The notes: generated by a model from the sequence alone, not told the origin. 64,000 nucleotides of DNA from Rhodospirillaceae bacterium (GCA_018401495.1 JAGYJX010000008.1:186001-250000), one strand, 5' to 3'. Positions 37,595-47,270 are shown, counted from the stretch's first letter. Translations and numbers: made by a program.

Positions 37595-38989
37595 ATGTTG
37601 AGTTCCATGTCGATCACCGCCGCCACCAGCCGCGACGCCGCGTCGGACCTTCGCTCCGAGCTTCTCGCCTTCGCCGACAAGCCGGCGGACCTGCGCACCG
37701 ACCTGATCGGATTGGAGCGTCCTGCCCTGGCGTCGGCTCTCGCGGAAATCGGCCTCCCGGCGTTCCGAACCGGGCAGGTCTGGCACTGGCTGTACCATCG
37801 CGGCGTCACCGATTTCCAGGCGATGACCACGCTGGCAAAGCCGTTGCGCGCGCGCCTCGCCGAGACCTTCCGGGTGTCGCGCCCGGCCGCGGTGACCCGT
37901 CAGGACAGCGCCGACGGCACCATCAAGTGGCTGTTCCGATTTGCCGACGGCAACGAAGCAGAAACGGTGTTCATTCCCGAGGAGGACCGCGGAACGCTCT
38001 GCGTTTCGTCGCAGGTGGGGTGCACGCTCACCTGCTCGTTCTGCCATACCGGGACCCAGCGTCTGGTGCGGAACCTGACCGCCGCCGAGATCGTCGGCCA
38101 GGTCATGGCGGCGCTCGACCACCTCGACGGCTATCCGGCCGCGCAGCCGGACCGCCGGCTCACCAACATCGTCCTGATGGGCATGGGAGAGCCGCTCTAC
38201 AATTTCGAGAACGTGGCGTCCGCCCTGCGGGTGATCATGGACGGCGAGGGGCTGGCGCTGTCGAAGCGCCGGATCACGCTGTCGACCTCCGGCGTGGTGC
38301 CGATGATGATGCGATGCGGCGCCGAACTGGGGGTCAATCTGGCGATCTCCCTGCACGCGACCACCGACGCGGTGCGCGACGAACTGGTGCCGATCAACCG
38401 GAAATGGCCGATCGCGGAGCTGCTCGACGCCTGCCGGAGCTATCCCGGGATCAACAACGCCCGGCGCATCACCTTCGAGTACGTGATGCTGGCCGGGATC
38501 AACGACGCGCCGGAGGACGCCCGGCGGCTGGTCGCCCTGATCGACGGCATTCCGGCGAAGATCAACCTGATCCCGTTCAATCCCTGGCCGGGCTCGACGT
38601 ATGTCTGCTCGGACGACGCGACCATCGAGCGGTTCGCGCAGATCGTGCTGAAGGCCGGCTACGCGTCGCCGGTGCGCACCCCGCGCGGCCGCGATATCCA
38701 GGCGGCGTGCGGCCAGCTCAAGAGCGACAGCGCCAAGCTCAACCGCCGCGAGGCACGGGCGGTCGCCGCTGACGACCCGTGGACGGACCCGCTCAATCCC
38801 GAGTCGCGCGCTTGCCGACGGTCTCGACGCGATAGCCGACGCCGCGGTCCGGCGGCAACGGCGACAGCCGGCTCAGCACGCCGTGCCGGCGAGCCTCAAG
38901 CAGCAGCCGGCCGATCGGCTGGAAGAGGGTCTCGCCACCGCCCTCCGGGGGCGGCGTCAACTGGATGCGGACGCTGCGGGGCTCGGTAA
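37595..38989 (+). CDS. rlmN: 23S rRNA/tRNA adenine-C2 methyltransferase RlmN
   Basis: A radical-SAM methylase that modifies A2503 of 23S rRNA and A37 of some tRNAs. [15 protein letters not shown] carries the CxxxCxxC cluster motif, [13 protein letters not shown] and [13 protein letters not shown] are typical, and [10 protein letters not shown] near residue 370 holds the methyl-accepting Cys. Normal RlmN would end near 38790. Here the frame runs on for about 65 Arg/Gly-rich residues across the 3' end of the opposite gene, so the true stop has probably been lost to an indel. The start is ATG 37595 or 37607. Confidence 0.88.
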   Translation: MLSSMSITAATSRDAASDLRSELLAFADKPADLRTDLIGLERPALASALAEIGLPAFRTGQVWHWLYHRGVTDFQAMTTLAKPLRARLAETFRVSRPAAVTRQDSADGTIKWLFRFADGNEAETVFIPEEDRGTLCVSSQVGCTLTCSFCHTGTQRLVRNLTAAEIVGQVMAALDHLDGYPAAQPDRRLTNIVLMGMGEPLYNFENVASALRVIMDGEGLALSKRRITLSTSGVVPMMMRCGAELGVNLAISLHATTDAVRDELVPINRKWPIAELLDACRSYPGINNARRITFEYVMLAGINDAPEDARRLVALIDGIPAKINLIPFNPWPGSTYVCSDDATIERFAQIVLKAGYASPVRTPRGRDIQAACGQLKSDSAKLNRREARAVAADDPWTDPLNPESRACRRSRRDSRRRGPAATATAGSARRAGEPQAAAGRSAGRGSRHRPPGAASTGCGRCGAR

Positions 38990-39146
38990 AGCGGTTTCGT
39001 TCCAGCATGCGACGCACCGATTCTTCGGCGTGGGTCCTGTCGAGGCCCCGGAGATCCAACTCGTAGTCGGCGTCCGCTCCGGTTTCGGACAGCCGTCGCA
39101 ACAGGCGCTCGGGGTCCATTTCCGCCTCCCTTTCGGCGCTCTTCAC
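38793..39146 (-). CDS. Small Smr-like domain protein
   Basis: A 117-residue protein. [20 protein letters not shown] resembles the start of an Smr domain (LDLHG-type motif with Arg for His). [20 protein letters not shown] near residue 60 and [16 protein letters not shown] replace the usual Gly-rich loop. Similar short proteins occur in related genomes, so I think it is real. Nuclease activity is doubtful without the His. It is convergent with rlmN, whose frame overlaps its last two thirds as given. Confidence 0.6.
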   Translation of the reverse strand: MKSAEREAEMDPERLLRRLSETGADADYELDLRGLDRTHAEESVRRMLERNRFTEPRSVRIQLTPPPEGGGETLFQPIGRLLLEARRHGVLSRLSPLPPDRGVGYRVETVGKRATRD

Positions 39147-39312
39147 CTAACGCGGACGCTGGGCGCCGACAAGGCGATCCTCACGTCGACCGGGGTATCC
39201 CCGAACGGGGTCGTGAGGATACCGAAATCGACACGTCTGGCGGCGGCTGGATATTGAATGCCGAGGCCTGTCGCCTTATCTTCACGGTGTCTCCGACGGG
39301 TGTCGGCACAGC

Positions 39313-40056
39313 ATGGGGTTCACGATGGATTATGATCGCAAGTATATGAACCGGGCCGACGCCGACGTCGCTCACTACGATGTCGGGCTGCGTCAGTACA
39401 TGCTCGGGGTATACAACCACATGGTGGCGGCGCTGGCCTTCACCGGCGTTGTCGCCTACGGCGCTACGTTGCTGGCGGTTCAGGACGGCGCGCTCACGGC
39501 CTTCGGGCAGGCCATTTACATGTCGCCGCTGAAGTGGGTGGTGATGCTGGCGCCGATCGGGATGGTGTTCCTGCTGTCGGCCCGCGTCCGGTCGATGTCG
39601 CTGGGTGGCGCACGGGCGGCGTTCTACGTCTTCGCAGCGCTGATGGGGCTGTCCCTGTCGTCGATCTTCCTGGTCTACACCGGGGAAAGCGTGGCGCGGG
39701 TGTTCTTCATCACCGCGGCGGCGTTCGGCGGGCTCAGCCTGTACGGCTACACCACCAAGAAGGATCTCTCGGGCTTCGGGTCGTTCCTGATCATGGGCCT
39801 GTTCGGGATCATCATCGCCTCGGTGGTGAACATCTTCCTGGCCTCGACCGCCCTGCAGTTCGCCATCTCGGCGATCGGCGTGCTGGTGTTCGCCGGTCTG
39901 ACCGCCTACGACACGCAGCGCATCAAGGAGATGTATGACGAGGTCGATGCATCCGACGTCGCCGGCAAGAAGGCGATCCTCGGCGCCCTGACCCTCTACC
40001 TCGACTTCATCAACCTGTTTGTCATGCTGCTCAGCCTCTTCGGCAATCGGGAATAG
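39313..40056 (+). CDS. Bax inhibitor-1/YccA family membrane protein
   Basis: A 247-residue protein with seven membrane helices. YDVGLRQYMLGVYNHMVAAL starts the conserved region, FAGLTAYDTQRIKEMYDEVD near residue 200 is the family signature, and the C-terminus LYLDFINLFVMLLSLFGNR is typical. Members are calcium-leak or membrane-stress proteins, and bacterial YbhL/YccA act with or on FtsH. ATG 39325 is an alternative start. A strong terminator follows at 40088. Confidence 0.9.
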   Translation: MGFTMDYDRKYMNRADADVAHYDVGLRQYMLGVYNHMVAALAFTGVVAYGATLLAVQDGALTAFGQAIYMSPLKWVVMLAPIGMVFLLSARVRSMSLGGARAAFYVFAALMGLSLSSIFLVYTGESVARVFFITAAAFGGLSLYGYTTKKDLSGFGSFLIMGLFGIIIASVVNIFLASTALQFAISAIGVLVFAGLTAYDTQRIKEMYDEVDASDVAGKKAILGALTLYLDFINLFVMLLSLFGNRE

Positions 40057-40087
40057 CCGAACCCACGCTGGCAGTTGCGGATGACAG

Positions 40088-40115
40088 GCCCCGCCGGGAA
40101 ACCGGCGGGGCTTTT
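40088..40115 (+). terminator. Rho-independent terminator after the BI-1 gene
   Basis: GCCCCGCCGG, loop GAAA, CCGGCGGGGC form a perfect 10-bp stem followed by TTTT. It lies 32 bases downstream of the stop. Confidence 0.92.
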
Positions 40116-40217
40116 CGCGTCGGCCTGACGGGCTCCTTCGCCTGCGACGGGCTGACTCGGCGGGCGCCAGCCACTAGTATGCGTCGCCGTCGGACGGGGA
40201 CGGGGTGAGGGCGAAGA

Positions 40218-40658
40218 ATGGCGCAGAGTCTCTATGAGGTGCACACCCTGAAGGGCGGGCAATGGGAGATCGATTCGACCTACCCGGATCGTGAATCCTC
40301 GATCGAGGTGGCCAAGCAGCTGCACGGCGAGAAGCGCTTCGACGCCATCAAGGTGATCAAGGACACCTTCGACCCGCAGTCCGGCAAGGGGAAGGAAATC
40401 GTCGTCTACGACACCTCCCGGACGCCGCGCGACAAGAAGGCGCCGCAGACGGCGGCGGCCAAGGCGGCGGAGGCCGCCGCCGCCAAGGCCGGTTCCGACA
40501 CCTCCAGGCCGTCGCACGACAGCAGGTCCAAGCCTGCCAACAAGGATCTCTCGGTCGCTCTCAAGGCCGTGCTGTGGCTCGCCCTCATCCTGGTCGGAGG
40601 CCTCGGCCTTCTGTTCCTGGTCACCAAGGCCGGCGACATGATGGGCAAGGGTTTCTGA
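40218..40658 (+). CDS. Uncharacterised single-pass membrane protein
   Basis: A 146-residue protein. Residues 1-65 form a compact domain (SLYEVHTLKGGQWEIDSTYP, AKQLHGEKRFDAIKVIKDTF, VVYDTSR). It is followed by an Ala/Lys-rich linker (AAAKAAEAAAAKAGSDTS) and a C-terminal membrane helix (KAVLWLALILVGGLGLLFLV). The N-terminal domain is found in other alphaproteobacterial hypothetical proteins and should face the cytoplasm. Function unknown. GGTGAGGGCGAAGA precedes the ATG. Confidence 0.7.
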   Translation: MAQSLYEVHTLKGGQWEIDSTYPDRESSIEVAKQLHGEKRFDAIKVIKDTFDPQSGKGKEIVVYDTSRTPRDKKAPQTAAAKAAEAAAAKAGSDTSRPSHDSRSKPANKDLSVALKAVLWLALILVGGLGLLFLVTKAGDMMGKGF

Positions 40659-40692
40659 CCGGGTCGCTGGTACGACGCAACAATCCGGTACG

Positions 40693-41187
40693 CTACGGCC
40701 ACGGCAGCGATGCCCGGATCATGCCCGCTTCGCTGAAGTAGTCGTCGTAGTCGGTCGGCGGCCCGGCCAGATCGTGGATCAGTCTGATCAGGCTGTACTG
40801 TTCGGAGGGAATTACGATCGGCGGGTTCCAGTCCCGGGGCATCGGCAGCAGGCAGCGCTGCCGATCGATCGCAACGACCACCTCACGGTGTGCCAGCCGG
40901 CCTTCCAGGAACACATCCAGGTAGATCGTCCGGGCGTTCTCCGCGGCGAAGCGGTTGCTCGGCGGAAGGCTGTACGAGCCCTGTTCCACCAACCCGTAAG
41001 CCATTGAGATGGCAATGTTCGGCCGATAGCTGAACGCCACCTGATGCTCGTCCGCCGACAGGCGCTCCACGGTGCCGTCGGGCTTGTGGCTTGCGACGAT
41101 GCGGTGCCGATAGGTCGGCCGGAACAGAATTGTCCAGTCATCGACGCTGCTGCCGACAACGATCCCGAGCAGGTCGCGCAGGTCCAT
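40693..41187 (-). CDS. Uncharacterised protein (164 aa)
   Basis: Not recognised. The protein has no signal peptide or membrane helix. Visible features are TILFRPTYRHRIVASHKPDG, a strand-rich middle (YLDVFLEGRLAHREVVVAID), and SEQYSLIRLIHDLAGPPTDY near the C-terminus. Codon use is a little less GC-biased than in its neighbours. It lies six bases downstream of the TPGPW gene on the same strand, so the two probably form an operon, possibly of mobile origin. Confidence 0.55.
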   Translation of the reverse strand: MDLRDLLGIVVGSSVDDWTILFRPTYRHRIVASHKPDGTVERLSADEHQVAFSYRPNIAISMAYGLVEQGSYSLPPSNRFAAENARTIYLDVFLEGRLAHREVVVAIDRQRCLLPMPRDWNPPIVIPSEQYSLIRLIHDLAGPPTDYDDYFSEAGMIRASLPWP

Positions 41188-41193
41188 TGTCGC

Positions 41194-41553
41194 TCAACCG
41201 GACTCCAGCCGGCGGTCGTGCGGATCCCGCTTCGGCCACTCCGGCAGCCGCTTGCCCGTAACCTGCTCGAGGGATGCGCGGGCGTTCTCGATGATCATGC
41301 GGGATCTCGCGGCGATCCGCGGGCTCGACGTGATGGCGTCAACCACCTCGGGCTGGCAGATGATCAGCATCAGCTCGTCCAGGCTCTCGCAGAGCTCGGC
41401 GGCGCCCGCCATGATGCGGGAATTGCCGTCTCGTTCCTCAGCCTTGCCGGACCACGACATGGTACCGATCTGCTGGGGCGAGCCGCCGCGGCTGTAGGAC
41501 CAGAGTTCACCATTCGGCCGGATCTTCCAGGGACCGGGGGTGTAGCGCGGCAC
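41194..41553 (-). CDS. Small TPGPW-motif protein
   Basis: A 119-residue protein starting at GTG 41553, eight bases after GAGGAG. The N-terminus PRYTPGPWKIRPNGELW contains the TPGPW motif seen at the start of many phage and bacterial hypothetical proteins. SRIMAGAAELCESLDELMLI fits the usual follow-on in such proteins (list of time points or masks), but no function is known. It is co-directional with the 164-residue gene. Origin from a phage or island is possible but unproven. Confidence 0.6.
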   Translation of the reverse strand: MPRYTPGPWKIRPNGELWSYSRGGSPQQIGTMSWSGKAEERDGNSRIMAGAAELCESLDELMLIICQPEVVDAITSSPRIAARSRMIIENARASLEQVTGKRLPEWPKRDPHDRRLESG

Positions 41554-41703
41554 GGCGGTTCTCCTCTGGATGTCATCGCGATGGTATCGGCGGCCTTGCC
41601 GCTCCACAACAGCCCCGCTGTCGCCTACGCCGACGTGGTTGATGGATTCCTAAAGCCCCGCGCCGTTGGTATGATGGGATCTGCCCGGGGGAGGGACTGC
41701 ACC

Positions 41704-42477
41704 GTGTATCGACTGGCTCTGGCGATGACTCTCGTGGGAACGATCACCGGTTGTGGCGCCGGCTCGCTCCTGCAGTCCGAAAGCGACCGCCGTCAGGAGA
41801 TCGCGGCGGCGGTGGCCGAAGCGCTTGACGCCGAGAAGGGCTGGCAGAGCAGTTTCATCGAACGGCGCACGGAGACGATGCTGGCCGACCAGAAGGCGAC
41901 CTCCGCACGGGCCGAGGAGGTCGCCGGCCGCATGCAGGAACTGGAGGGACGTCTGGACGAACTGGCGCGGACCGTTCCCTCGATCGCCGATCCGGGCTTC
42001 GGTCGCGGTCGGCCGGCGCCGGTGGCGAGGGCCACGACCGCCGCCGCCGGCCCGGATGCGGCCGAGGTGCAGGCGTTGCGGCGGGACCTCGACGCGATGA
42101 CCGGAGCGGTCGCGCAGCTGCTGTCCGATCGCGAGCAGGCCGACGCCATGGCCCAGGCCCGGTTCGAACGGTTGGAGCTGCGCACCAGCCAGCTCGCCTG
42201 GCCGAGGTCCGACGCCGAGCAGGCGGTTCATCTTGCGTCCTATCGGACCCACGAGATGGCGCTGCGGGGATGGGAAGCGCTTTTGAACCGCCACCGCCGC
42301 GTGCTCGCCGCGGAGACCCCCACCTTCGTCGAGGTCGACACGGTGTCCGGGCGATATGTCCGGTTGTTCGTCGGCGCCGGCCGCCGGGAAGCCGTGCTCG
42401 ACGGTATCCGCGACGCGGTGCGGCGCGGCGGCGACTATGCCATGGTGCTGCCCTTGCCGGCTGCTCCCGGGAGCTGA
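41704..42477 (+). CDS. Lipoprotein with coiled coil and SPOR-like C-terminus
   Basis: A 257-residue protein starting at GTG 41704 behind a GGGGGAGGG site. VYRLALAMTLVGTITGCGAG is a lipoprotein signal with the lipobox Cys. Residues about 30-95 and 125-170 are strongly helical and charged (coiled coil), split by an Ala/Pro-rich hinge. The last 50 residues (FVEVDTVSGRYVRLFVGAGR ... GGDYAMVLPLP) resemble a SPOR-type fold, which would bind denuded glycan. It is likely an outer-membrane-anchored envelope protein. The fold call for the tail is tentative. Confidence 0.62.
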   Translation: MYRLALAMTLVGTITGCGAGSLLQSESDRRQEIAAAVAEALDAEKGWQSSFIERRTETMLADQKATSARAEEVAGRMQELEGRLDELARTVPSIADPGFGRGRPAPVARATTAAAGPDAAEVQALRRDLDAMTGAVAQLLSDREQADAMAQARFERLELRTSQLAWPRSDAEQAVHLASYRTHEMALRGWEALLNRHRRVLAAETPTFVEVDTVSGRYVRLFVGAGRREAVLDGIRDAVRRGGDYAMVLPLPAAPGS

Positions 42478-42788
42478 TCCGGCCACGACACCGGCGCCGA
42501 GTGGGAACAACACTGTCGTTGCGGTTCCGGCGCCGGCACCCTGGTTGATGATCGCCCGGCCGAATTCGCGAAAAGTGACCCTCTCGTTCTTGGCCGCCGG
42601 ACTTGTGTCCGCCCGCAAGGCGATCGATGGACGGATCGCGCAAAATCGAACATTTCCTGGAACATTGCTGGGTGTAGGTGATTTCGCGGACAGACCATCG
42701 CCGATCGCGCACGGTGCGATCACCACTATTGAGGTGGGGCGATTGTCGATCATCACCCGAATATTGAAGCAAGGAAGGAGCAATCCTG
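42478..42788. other. Gene-free stretch of 311 bases
   Basis: No credible gene, repeat or terminator is seen. The last 30 bases hold AAGGAAGGAGCAATCCTG, the ribosome binding site of the following gene, and the stretch is somewhat richer in A and T than its surroundings, as expected of a promoter region. Confidence 0.5.
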
Positions 42789-43436
42789 ATGAGGCATCTT
42801 TTGACAGCCAGCACCGCAATGGCCTTGATTCTGGCAGCACCCGCTGTGGCGGTCTCGCAGACCAAAGCCGCGCAGCCGGCCGGGCAAGCGCAGACGGCCC
42901 CTGCAGGCGGCGCCGGCAGCCAGAACTTTCTCGACCAGGCGGCGGTTGAAAAGCGGCTGGAAACGCGCGGGTTCGACGACGTCGACGTCGAGCTTGATGG
43001 GCAGAACTACACCGGCAGCGCCGACTGGTACGGTGAGAAAGTGGATCTGACCGTGTCCGCGTCGACGGGCCGTGTCATCGAACCCGACAAGCTCACCAGC
43101 GACCAAATTCGAGCGAAGCTCGAGGACGACGGCTACGAAGATGTCTCGGACGTCCAGGAAGCCGGCGATGAGTACACCGCGAAGGCAAAGCGCCTCGGCG
43201 AGGAGATGAAGCTTCGCGTCGACGCCTCCCGGGGACATATCGTCGATCCGCGGGAATTGAGTAAGGATCAGGTCGAGACCCGACTTGATGACGAGGGCTA
43301 TTCCAAGGTCGTTGTCTTCGAGCGCGACAGCGAATATGGCAACTTCTACGCCAAGGCCGAGAAGGAAGACGACGTGTTCTTGCTCGAGGTCAATCCGCTG
43401 TCTGGCCGCATCATGGCTGAGCGCGAAGAGAGCTAA
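42789..43436 (+). CDS. Secreted protein with three PepSY-like repeats
   Basis: A 215-residue protein with signal peptide (LLTASTAMALILAAPAVAVS). Residues about 50-105, 106-160 and 161-215 are three copies of one unit. Each begins V/I-x-x-R/K-L-x-x-x-G-Y/F (VEKRLETRGFDDV, IRAKLEDDGYEDV, VETRLDDEGYSKV) and ends in a strand with SxGRVIEP, SRGHIVDP or LSGRIMAE. The unit resembles PepSY-type modules. It is acidic, periplasmic, with no catalytic motif seen. A strong terminator follows at 43469, so it is monocistronic. Confidence 0.7.
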   Translation: MRHLLTASTAMALILAAPAVAVSQTKAAQPAGQAQTAPAGGAGSQNFLDQAAVEKRLETRGFDDVDVELDGQNYTGSADWYGEKVDLTVSASTGRVIEPDKLTSDQIRAKLEDDGYEDVSDVQEAGDEYTAKAKRLGEEMKLRVDASRGHIVDPRELSKDQVETRLDDEGYSKVVVFERDSEYGNFYAKAEKEDDVFLLEVNPLSGRIMAEREES

Positions 43437-43468
43437 GCCTGCCGCGCCTTTTCAGCGTCGAACGGCGA

Positions 43469-43498
43469 GCCCTGCAGCGACTGTCGCTGCAGGGCTTT
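43469..43498 (+). terminator. Rho-independent terminator
   Basis: GCCCTGCAGCGA, loop CTG, TCGCTGCAGGGC form a perfect 12-bp stem followed by TTT and G/C then TTC. It lies 32 bases after the stop of the triple-repeat protein. Confidence 0.88.
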
Positions 43499-43634
43499 GC
43501 CTTCTTGCGACAACCGATCGAAGCGACCACTCGGAGCGTGCTCTGACGGCACAGCGCTAACCACCGCGATGCGGAAAACGGTCGCTCCTGGCGAGAACTC
43601 CTATTACGTTTCTCGGGGACTGTGTGGGTGGGCC

Positions 43635-44348
43635 GTGAGCAATCGAACCAGGGCGCACGTGCTGATCGTCGAGGACGATCCGGCGAGCAACGCAATTCTA
43701 GCCTTTATCGCGGCGGATCACGGCAAGGTACGGGTTTCGCAGGCGGAGTCGGCGCGGGAGATGGGCGCCGTGCTGAGCCGCGATGAGGCTGACCTGATTG
43801 TCCTTGATCTGCAGCTTCCCGACGGCAACGGCCTGTGTCTCGCTCGCCAGGTCCGCACACGCTCGCAGGTTCCGATCGTGGTGGTGACCGGAGACGCGTC
43901 GAGTGAGACGCGGCTGTCGGCCTTGGAGATCGGAGTCGACGACTTCGTCACCAAGCCCTTCGACCTCAAGGAAATGAGCCTTCGGATTCGCACCCTGCTG
44001 GACCGGTCGATGGCGAGTCGCCGCCCGGAGGTGACCGAGGAGGCGGTGCCGTTCGCCCGTGACCGTTACCTTGTGAACCTTGGCGATGGCAGGCTCCGAC
44101 GCGCCACCGGCGAACCGGTCGACCTCACCGCCACCGAGTCCTTGATCCTTGCCGCCCTGCTCGAGCGCCGCAACTCGACGGTCTCGCGGGCCGCCCTGCT
44201 GGACGCCATCAGCCGCGGCAATGGCGCTCGTCCGCCCAGGGCGATCGACGCCTGCATCCGCAAACTGCGGAGAACGATCGAGACCGATCCTCGGAGGCCC
44301 GAGGTGATCCGGACGGTGCGCGGCGTGGGATACAAGCTGACCGGCTGA
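43635..44348 (+). CDS. OmpR/PhoB-type response regulator
   Basis: A 237-residue regulator. The receiver has VLIVEDDPAS, the phosphoacceptor Asp in LIVLDLQLPDG, VVVTGDASS and the conserved Lys in DFVTKPFDLKEM. The C-terminal winged helix runs from VDLTATESLILAALLERRNS to IRTVRGVGYKLTG. GTG 43635 gives a standard N-terminus; ATG 43569 would add 22 residues. No histidine kinase is adjacent, so it is an orphan in this window. DNA target unknown. Confidence 0.88.
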   Translation: MSNRTRAHVLIVEDDPASNAILAFIAADHGKVRVSQAESAREMGAVLSRDEADLIVLDLQLPDGNGLCLARQVRTRSQVPIVVVTGDASSETRLSALEIGVDDFVTKPFDLKEMSLRIRTLLDRSMASRRPEVTEEAVPFARDRYLVNLGDGRLRRATGEPVDLTATESLILAALLERRNSTVSRAALLDAISRGNGARPPRAIDACIRKLRRTIETDPRRPEVIRTVRGVGYKLTG

Positions 44349-44398
44349 GGCGCCCGCCGGTCCGCCGCCTCCTCCGCCGGCATGCCAGCCGCCGCCGG

Positions 44399-45571
44399 CT
44401 ACGCCGACAGCACCTCGGCCGCCGCCGCCAGGGCCGAGGCTTCATCGGGCCGGCCGCCGAGGTCGCGCATGGCGCACGCCAGGTGGTGCAGGTCGGTCAG
44501 GATGTCGCCGTCGCCGACCGCTCCCATTGTTCCGATCCGCACCATGCGGTGCTTCAGGTCCTCGAAATGCGTCCCGGCGACGATCGTGTTGTATCCGTTG
44601 GCGAGCCGGTCGATCAGCGCCGGCGCGTCGATGCCGTCGGGGGTCGTGAGCACCACCAGCGTCGGGCTGGGGGTCGCCTTCGGAAAGATCGAGAACCCCA
44701 GCGCGACGGCGCCGGCCGACAGGGCGGCGGACAGCCGACGGTGCCGGGCCAGCGTGACCTCGAGCCCTTCCTCGCCGATCATCATCAGCGCCTCGTGCAA
44801 TCCGGTCAGCATGGCGACCGGGGCGGTGTAGGTCGGCTCGCCCTTCTCGGCGTTCGGGCGGAAGCGGCGGTAGTCGAAATAGCTGCGCGGGCCCGCGGTC
44901 GTCGCCCTGGATCGCCGCCCAGGCCTTGTCGCTGATCGAGGCGAGGCCGAGCCCCGGCGGGCCCATCAGCGCCTTCTGCGAGGCCGACACCACCACGTCG
45001 ACCCCCACTCGTCCTGACGCATCTCGGCGCCGCCGAGGCCGCTGACGGAATCGACCGCCAGCAGCGCCGGGGTCTGCGCGACGATCGCGCCGAGCGCCTT
45101 CAGATCGGTCAGCGCGCCGGTTGAGCTCTCGCTGTGGACCGCCAGGACGGCGGCGTATTCCTTCGCCTTCAGGGCACGTTCGATGCCCTCAAGGTCGATC
45201 GGCTGACCGAGCGGGCTGACCACTTCGTCGACCTCGGCGCCGATCGCCAGCGCCAGCCGCTTGAACACCGGCCCCCATTGACCGTTGTTGGCGATCAGCA
45301 CCCGCAGGCCGGGACCGGCGACGTTGACCACCGCCGACTCCATGGTGCCGATGCCGGTCGAGGCGAACAGGAACGGGGCGGCGCCGGCGCGTCCGAGGAT
45401 CGGCTTCAGCCGGTCCTGGATGTCGCGGAAGCGCGCCAGGAATTCCGGGCCGCGGTGGGCGATCACCGGCCGCGACAGCGCCCGCAGCACCCGCTCGGGG
45501 ACGGCGGTCGGACCGGGCAGTCGCAGGCGGTAGGGCACGGCGTCGCCGGAGATCGGGAAGCGGGCGTTCAT
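44399..45571 (-). CDS. Class V aminotransferase, serine/alanine-glyoxylate type (frameshifts near 45005 and 44898)
   Basis: The chain is spread over three frames. Part 1 (MNARFPISGDAVPYRLRLPG) runs to AVDSVSGLGGAEMRQDEWG. Part 2 (VDVVVSASQKALMGPPGLGL) has the PLP lysine in SQKALMGPPG. Part 3 (RSYFDYRRFRPNAEKGEPTY, then MLTGLHEALMMIGEEGLE) runs to the stop at 44399. One missing G in a GGGGG run and one extra C restore 390 residues, normal for serine-glyoxylate or alanine-glyoxylate aminotransferase. It would move an amino group to glyoxylate, giving glycine. All family parts are present. Confidence 0.83.
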
Positions 45572-45703
45572 GGAAGCGAGCCTTCGCAGGGTGGGACGCG
45601 GCATCGAAGCAGTCCCTCGGCGCGCGCGCAACGCCATCCTGGAGCCAGCGGGCGAATATTGGCTACAGTCGGCCGCGAACCCGTTCGCAGGAGGAAGTCG
45701 GTC

Positions 45704-46452
45704 ATGGATCTGGGATTGAAGGGCAAGCGCGTGGTGGTCACCGGCGGGTCGCGCGGTATCGGCCTGGCGATCGCCGAGGCCTGCGCCGCCGAGGGGCCGC
45801 GGTGTCGATCTGCGCGCGCGGCGCCGACGGCGTGGCGGCGGCGGTCGAGCGGCTGAAGGCGCACGGCGGCGTCGCGCACGGCGCTGCCTGCGACGTCGGC
45901 GACCCGGAAGCGATCGCCAGTTACGTGGCGGCGGCGGCCGAGGCGCTCGGCGGCCTCGACGCGCTGGTCAACAACCCTTCCGGCTTCGGCTCGTCCGACG
46001 ACGAGGACGGCTGGAAGCGCAGCATCGACATCGACCTGATGGGGGTGGTGCGCGGGACCTGGGCGGCGCTGCCGCACCTGGAGAAGGCCGGCGGCGGCGC
46101 CGTGCTGAACATCTCCTCGATCTCCGGGATCGGCCCGGCCGGCAACATCCCCTACGGCGCGGTCAAGGCGGCGGTGATCCAGCTCACCCAGTCGCACGCT
46201 CTCGCCTTCGCCAAGCAGCGCACCCGGGTGAACTGCATCGCGCCGGGCTCGATCGAGTTTCCGGGCGGGCTGTGGGCGCAACGCAAGGCGAACACACCGG
46301 AGGTCTACGAGCGCACGCTGGCGAAGATCCCGTTCGGCCGGATGGGCAAGCCCGAGGAGGTGGCGCGGGTCGCGGCCTTCCTGGTGTCGGACGCCGCGTC
46401 CTGGGTCACCGGCCAGACGATCAGCGTCGACGGCGCCCAGAACCTGAGTTAG
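45704..46452 (+). CDS. SDR-family oxidoreductase (frameshift near 45795)
   Basis: MDLGLKGKRVVVTGGSRGIG starts at 45704 with CAGGAGGAAG upstream. The frame changes at the GGGG run near 45793 and continues AVSICARGADGVAAAVERLK, NNPSGFGSSDDEDGW, ISSISGIGPAGNIPYGAVKA (catalytic Ser, Tyr and Lys), ending ISVDGAQNLS. One missing G restores about 249 residues. It is a classical SDR of unknown substrate. NNPSGFG in place of NNAG is an unusual variant of the structural motif, shared by a subset of SDRs. It is divergent from the aminotransferase gene. Confidence 0.8.
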
Positions 46453-46599
46453 CCAGAAACTGAGCTGGCGGGCGCTCCGTCCCCGCGACGGCGTCCCGCC
46501 GGCGGCGTCGCGGGCCTGCATCGACTAAGGACCGAGGTGGAGAACGACGCCACCGCCCTCGTCGTCGGAGACGCGTCTTCGGCGGCCCGCGCGCCGCTC

Positions 46600-47270
46600 T
46601 CAGCCGCCTCGCGGCGCGCAGTCGAGCAGGGGCCCAGCTGGCCGACCCGGCGCTGCACCAGGGCGGTTCGGCGCAGCACGTAGTCGCCCGGCCGGCTCGC
46701 CGACCATCGCAGCGGGCTCGGCAGCACCGCCGCCAGCCGCGCCGCCTCGCGGGCCGTCAGGTCGCGCGCCGCCTTGCCGAAATGCCGCTGGGCGGCCGCC
46801 TCGGCGCCGTAGACGCCGTCGCCCCACTCCACGATGTTCAGGTAGACCTCCAGGATCCGCTGCTTCGGCCACAGCGCCTCGATCAGCAGCGTCAGCGGGA
46901 ACTCCAGCGCCTTGCGCACGGGGCTGCGGTCGGGCCAGAGGAACAGGTTCTTGGCGGTCTGCATGGTGATCGTCGAGCCGCCGCCGGAGCGGCGGCCGTC
47001 GGCGTAGGCCTCGACCGCCGCCGACAGCGAATCCCAGTCGACGCCGGCGTGCCGGCAGAACAGGTTGTCCTCGGCCGCGATCACCGCGCGCGGCAGCGCC
47101 GGGGCGATGGCGTCGAGCGGCACCCAGCGGCGGTCGATCGGCGCGTCGCGGAGCAGCATCAGCGGGGTGACCGGCGGTGGCAGGTACCGGTAGACGGCAA
47201 TCAGCAGCACCGGCAGCCCGACCACGATCGCCAGTGCGGCGAGCATCCAGCGTCGCAGCGTTCGCCCCAT
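46600..47270 (-). CDS. mtgA: Monofunctional peptidoglycan transglycosylase (frameshift near 46632)
   Basis: A GT51 enzyme that polymerises lipid II. MGRTLRRWMLAALAIVVGLP supplies the membrane anchor, VIAAEDNLFCRHAGVDWDSL the catalytic Glu, and GGGSTITMQTAKNLFLWPDR and KQRILEVYLNIVEWGDGVYG the remaining GT51 motifs. In the given frame the C-terminus runs on for 50 poor residues. One missing C in the CCCC run near 46632 gives LGPLLDCAPRGG and a stop at 46600, the normal end at 223 residues. Inner membrane, periplasmic catalytic domain. Confidence 0.88.
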
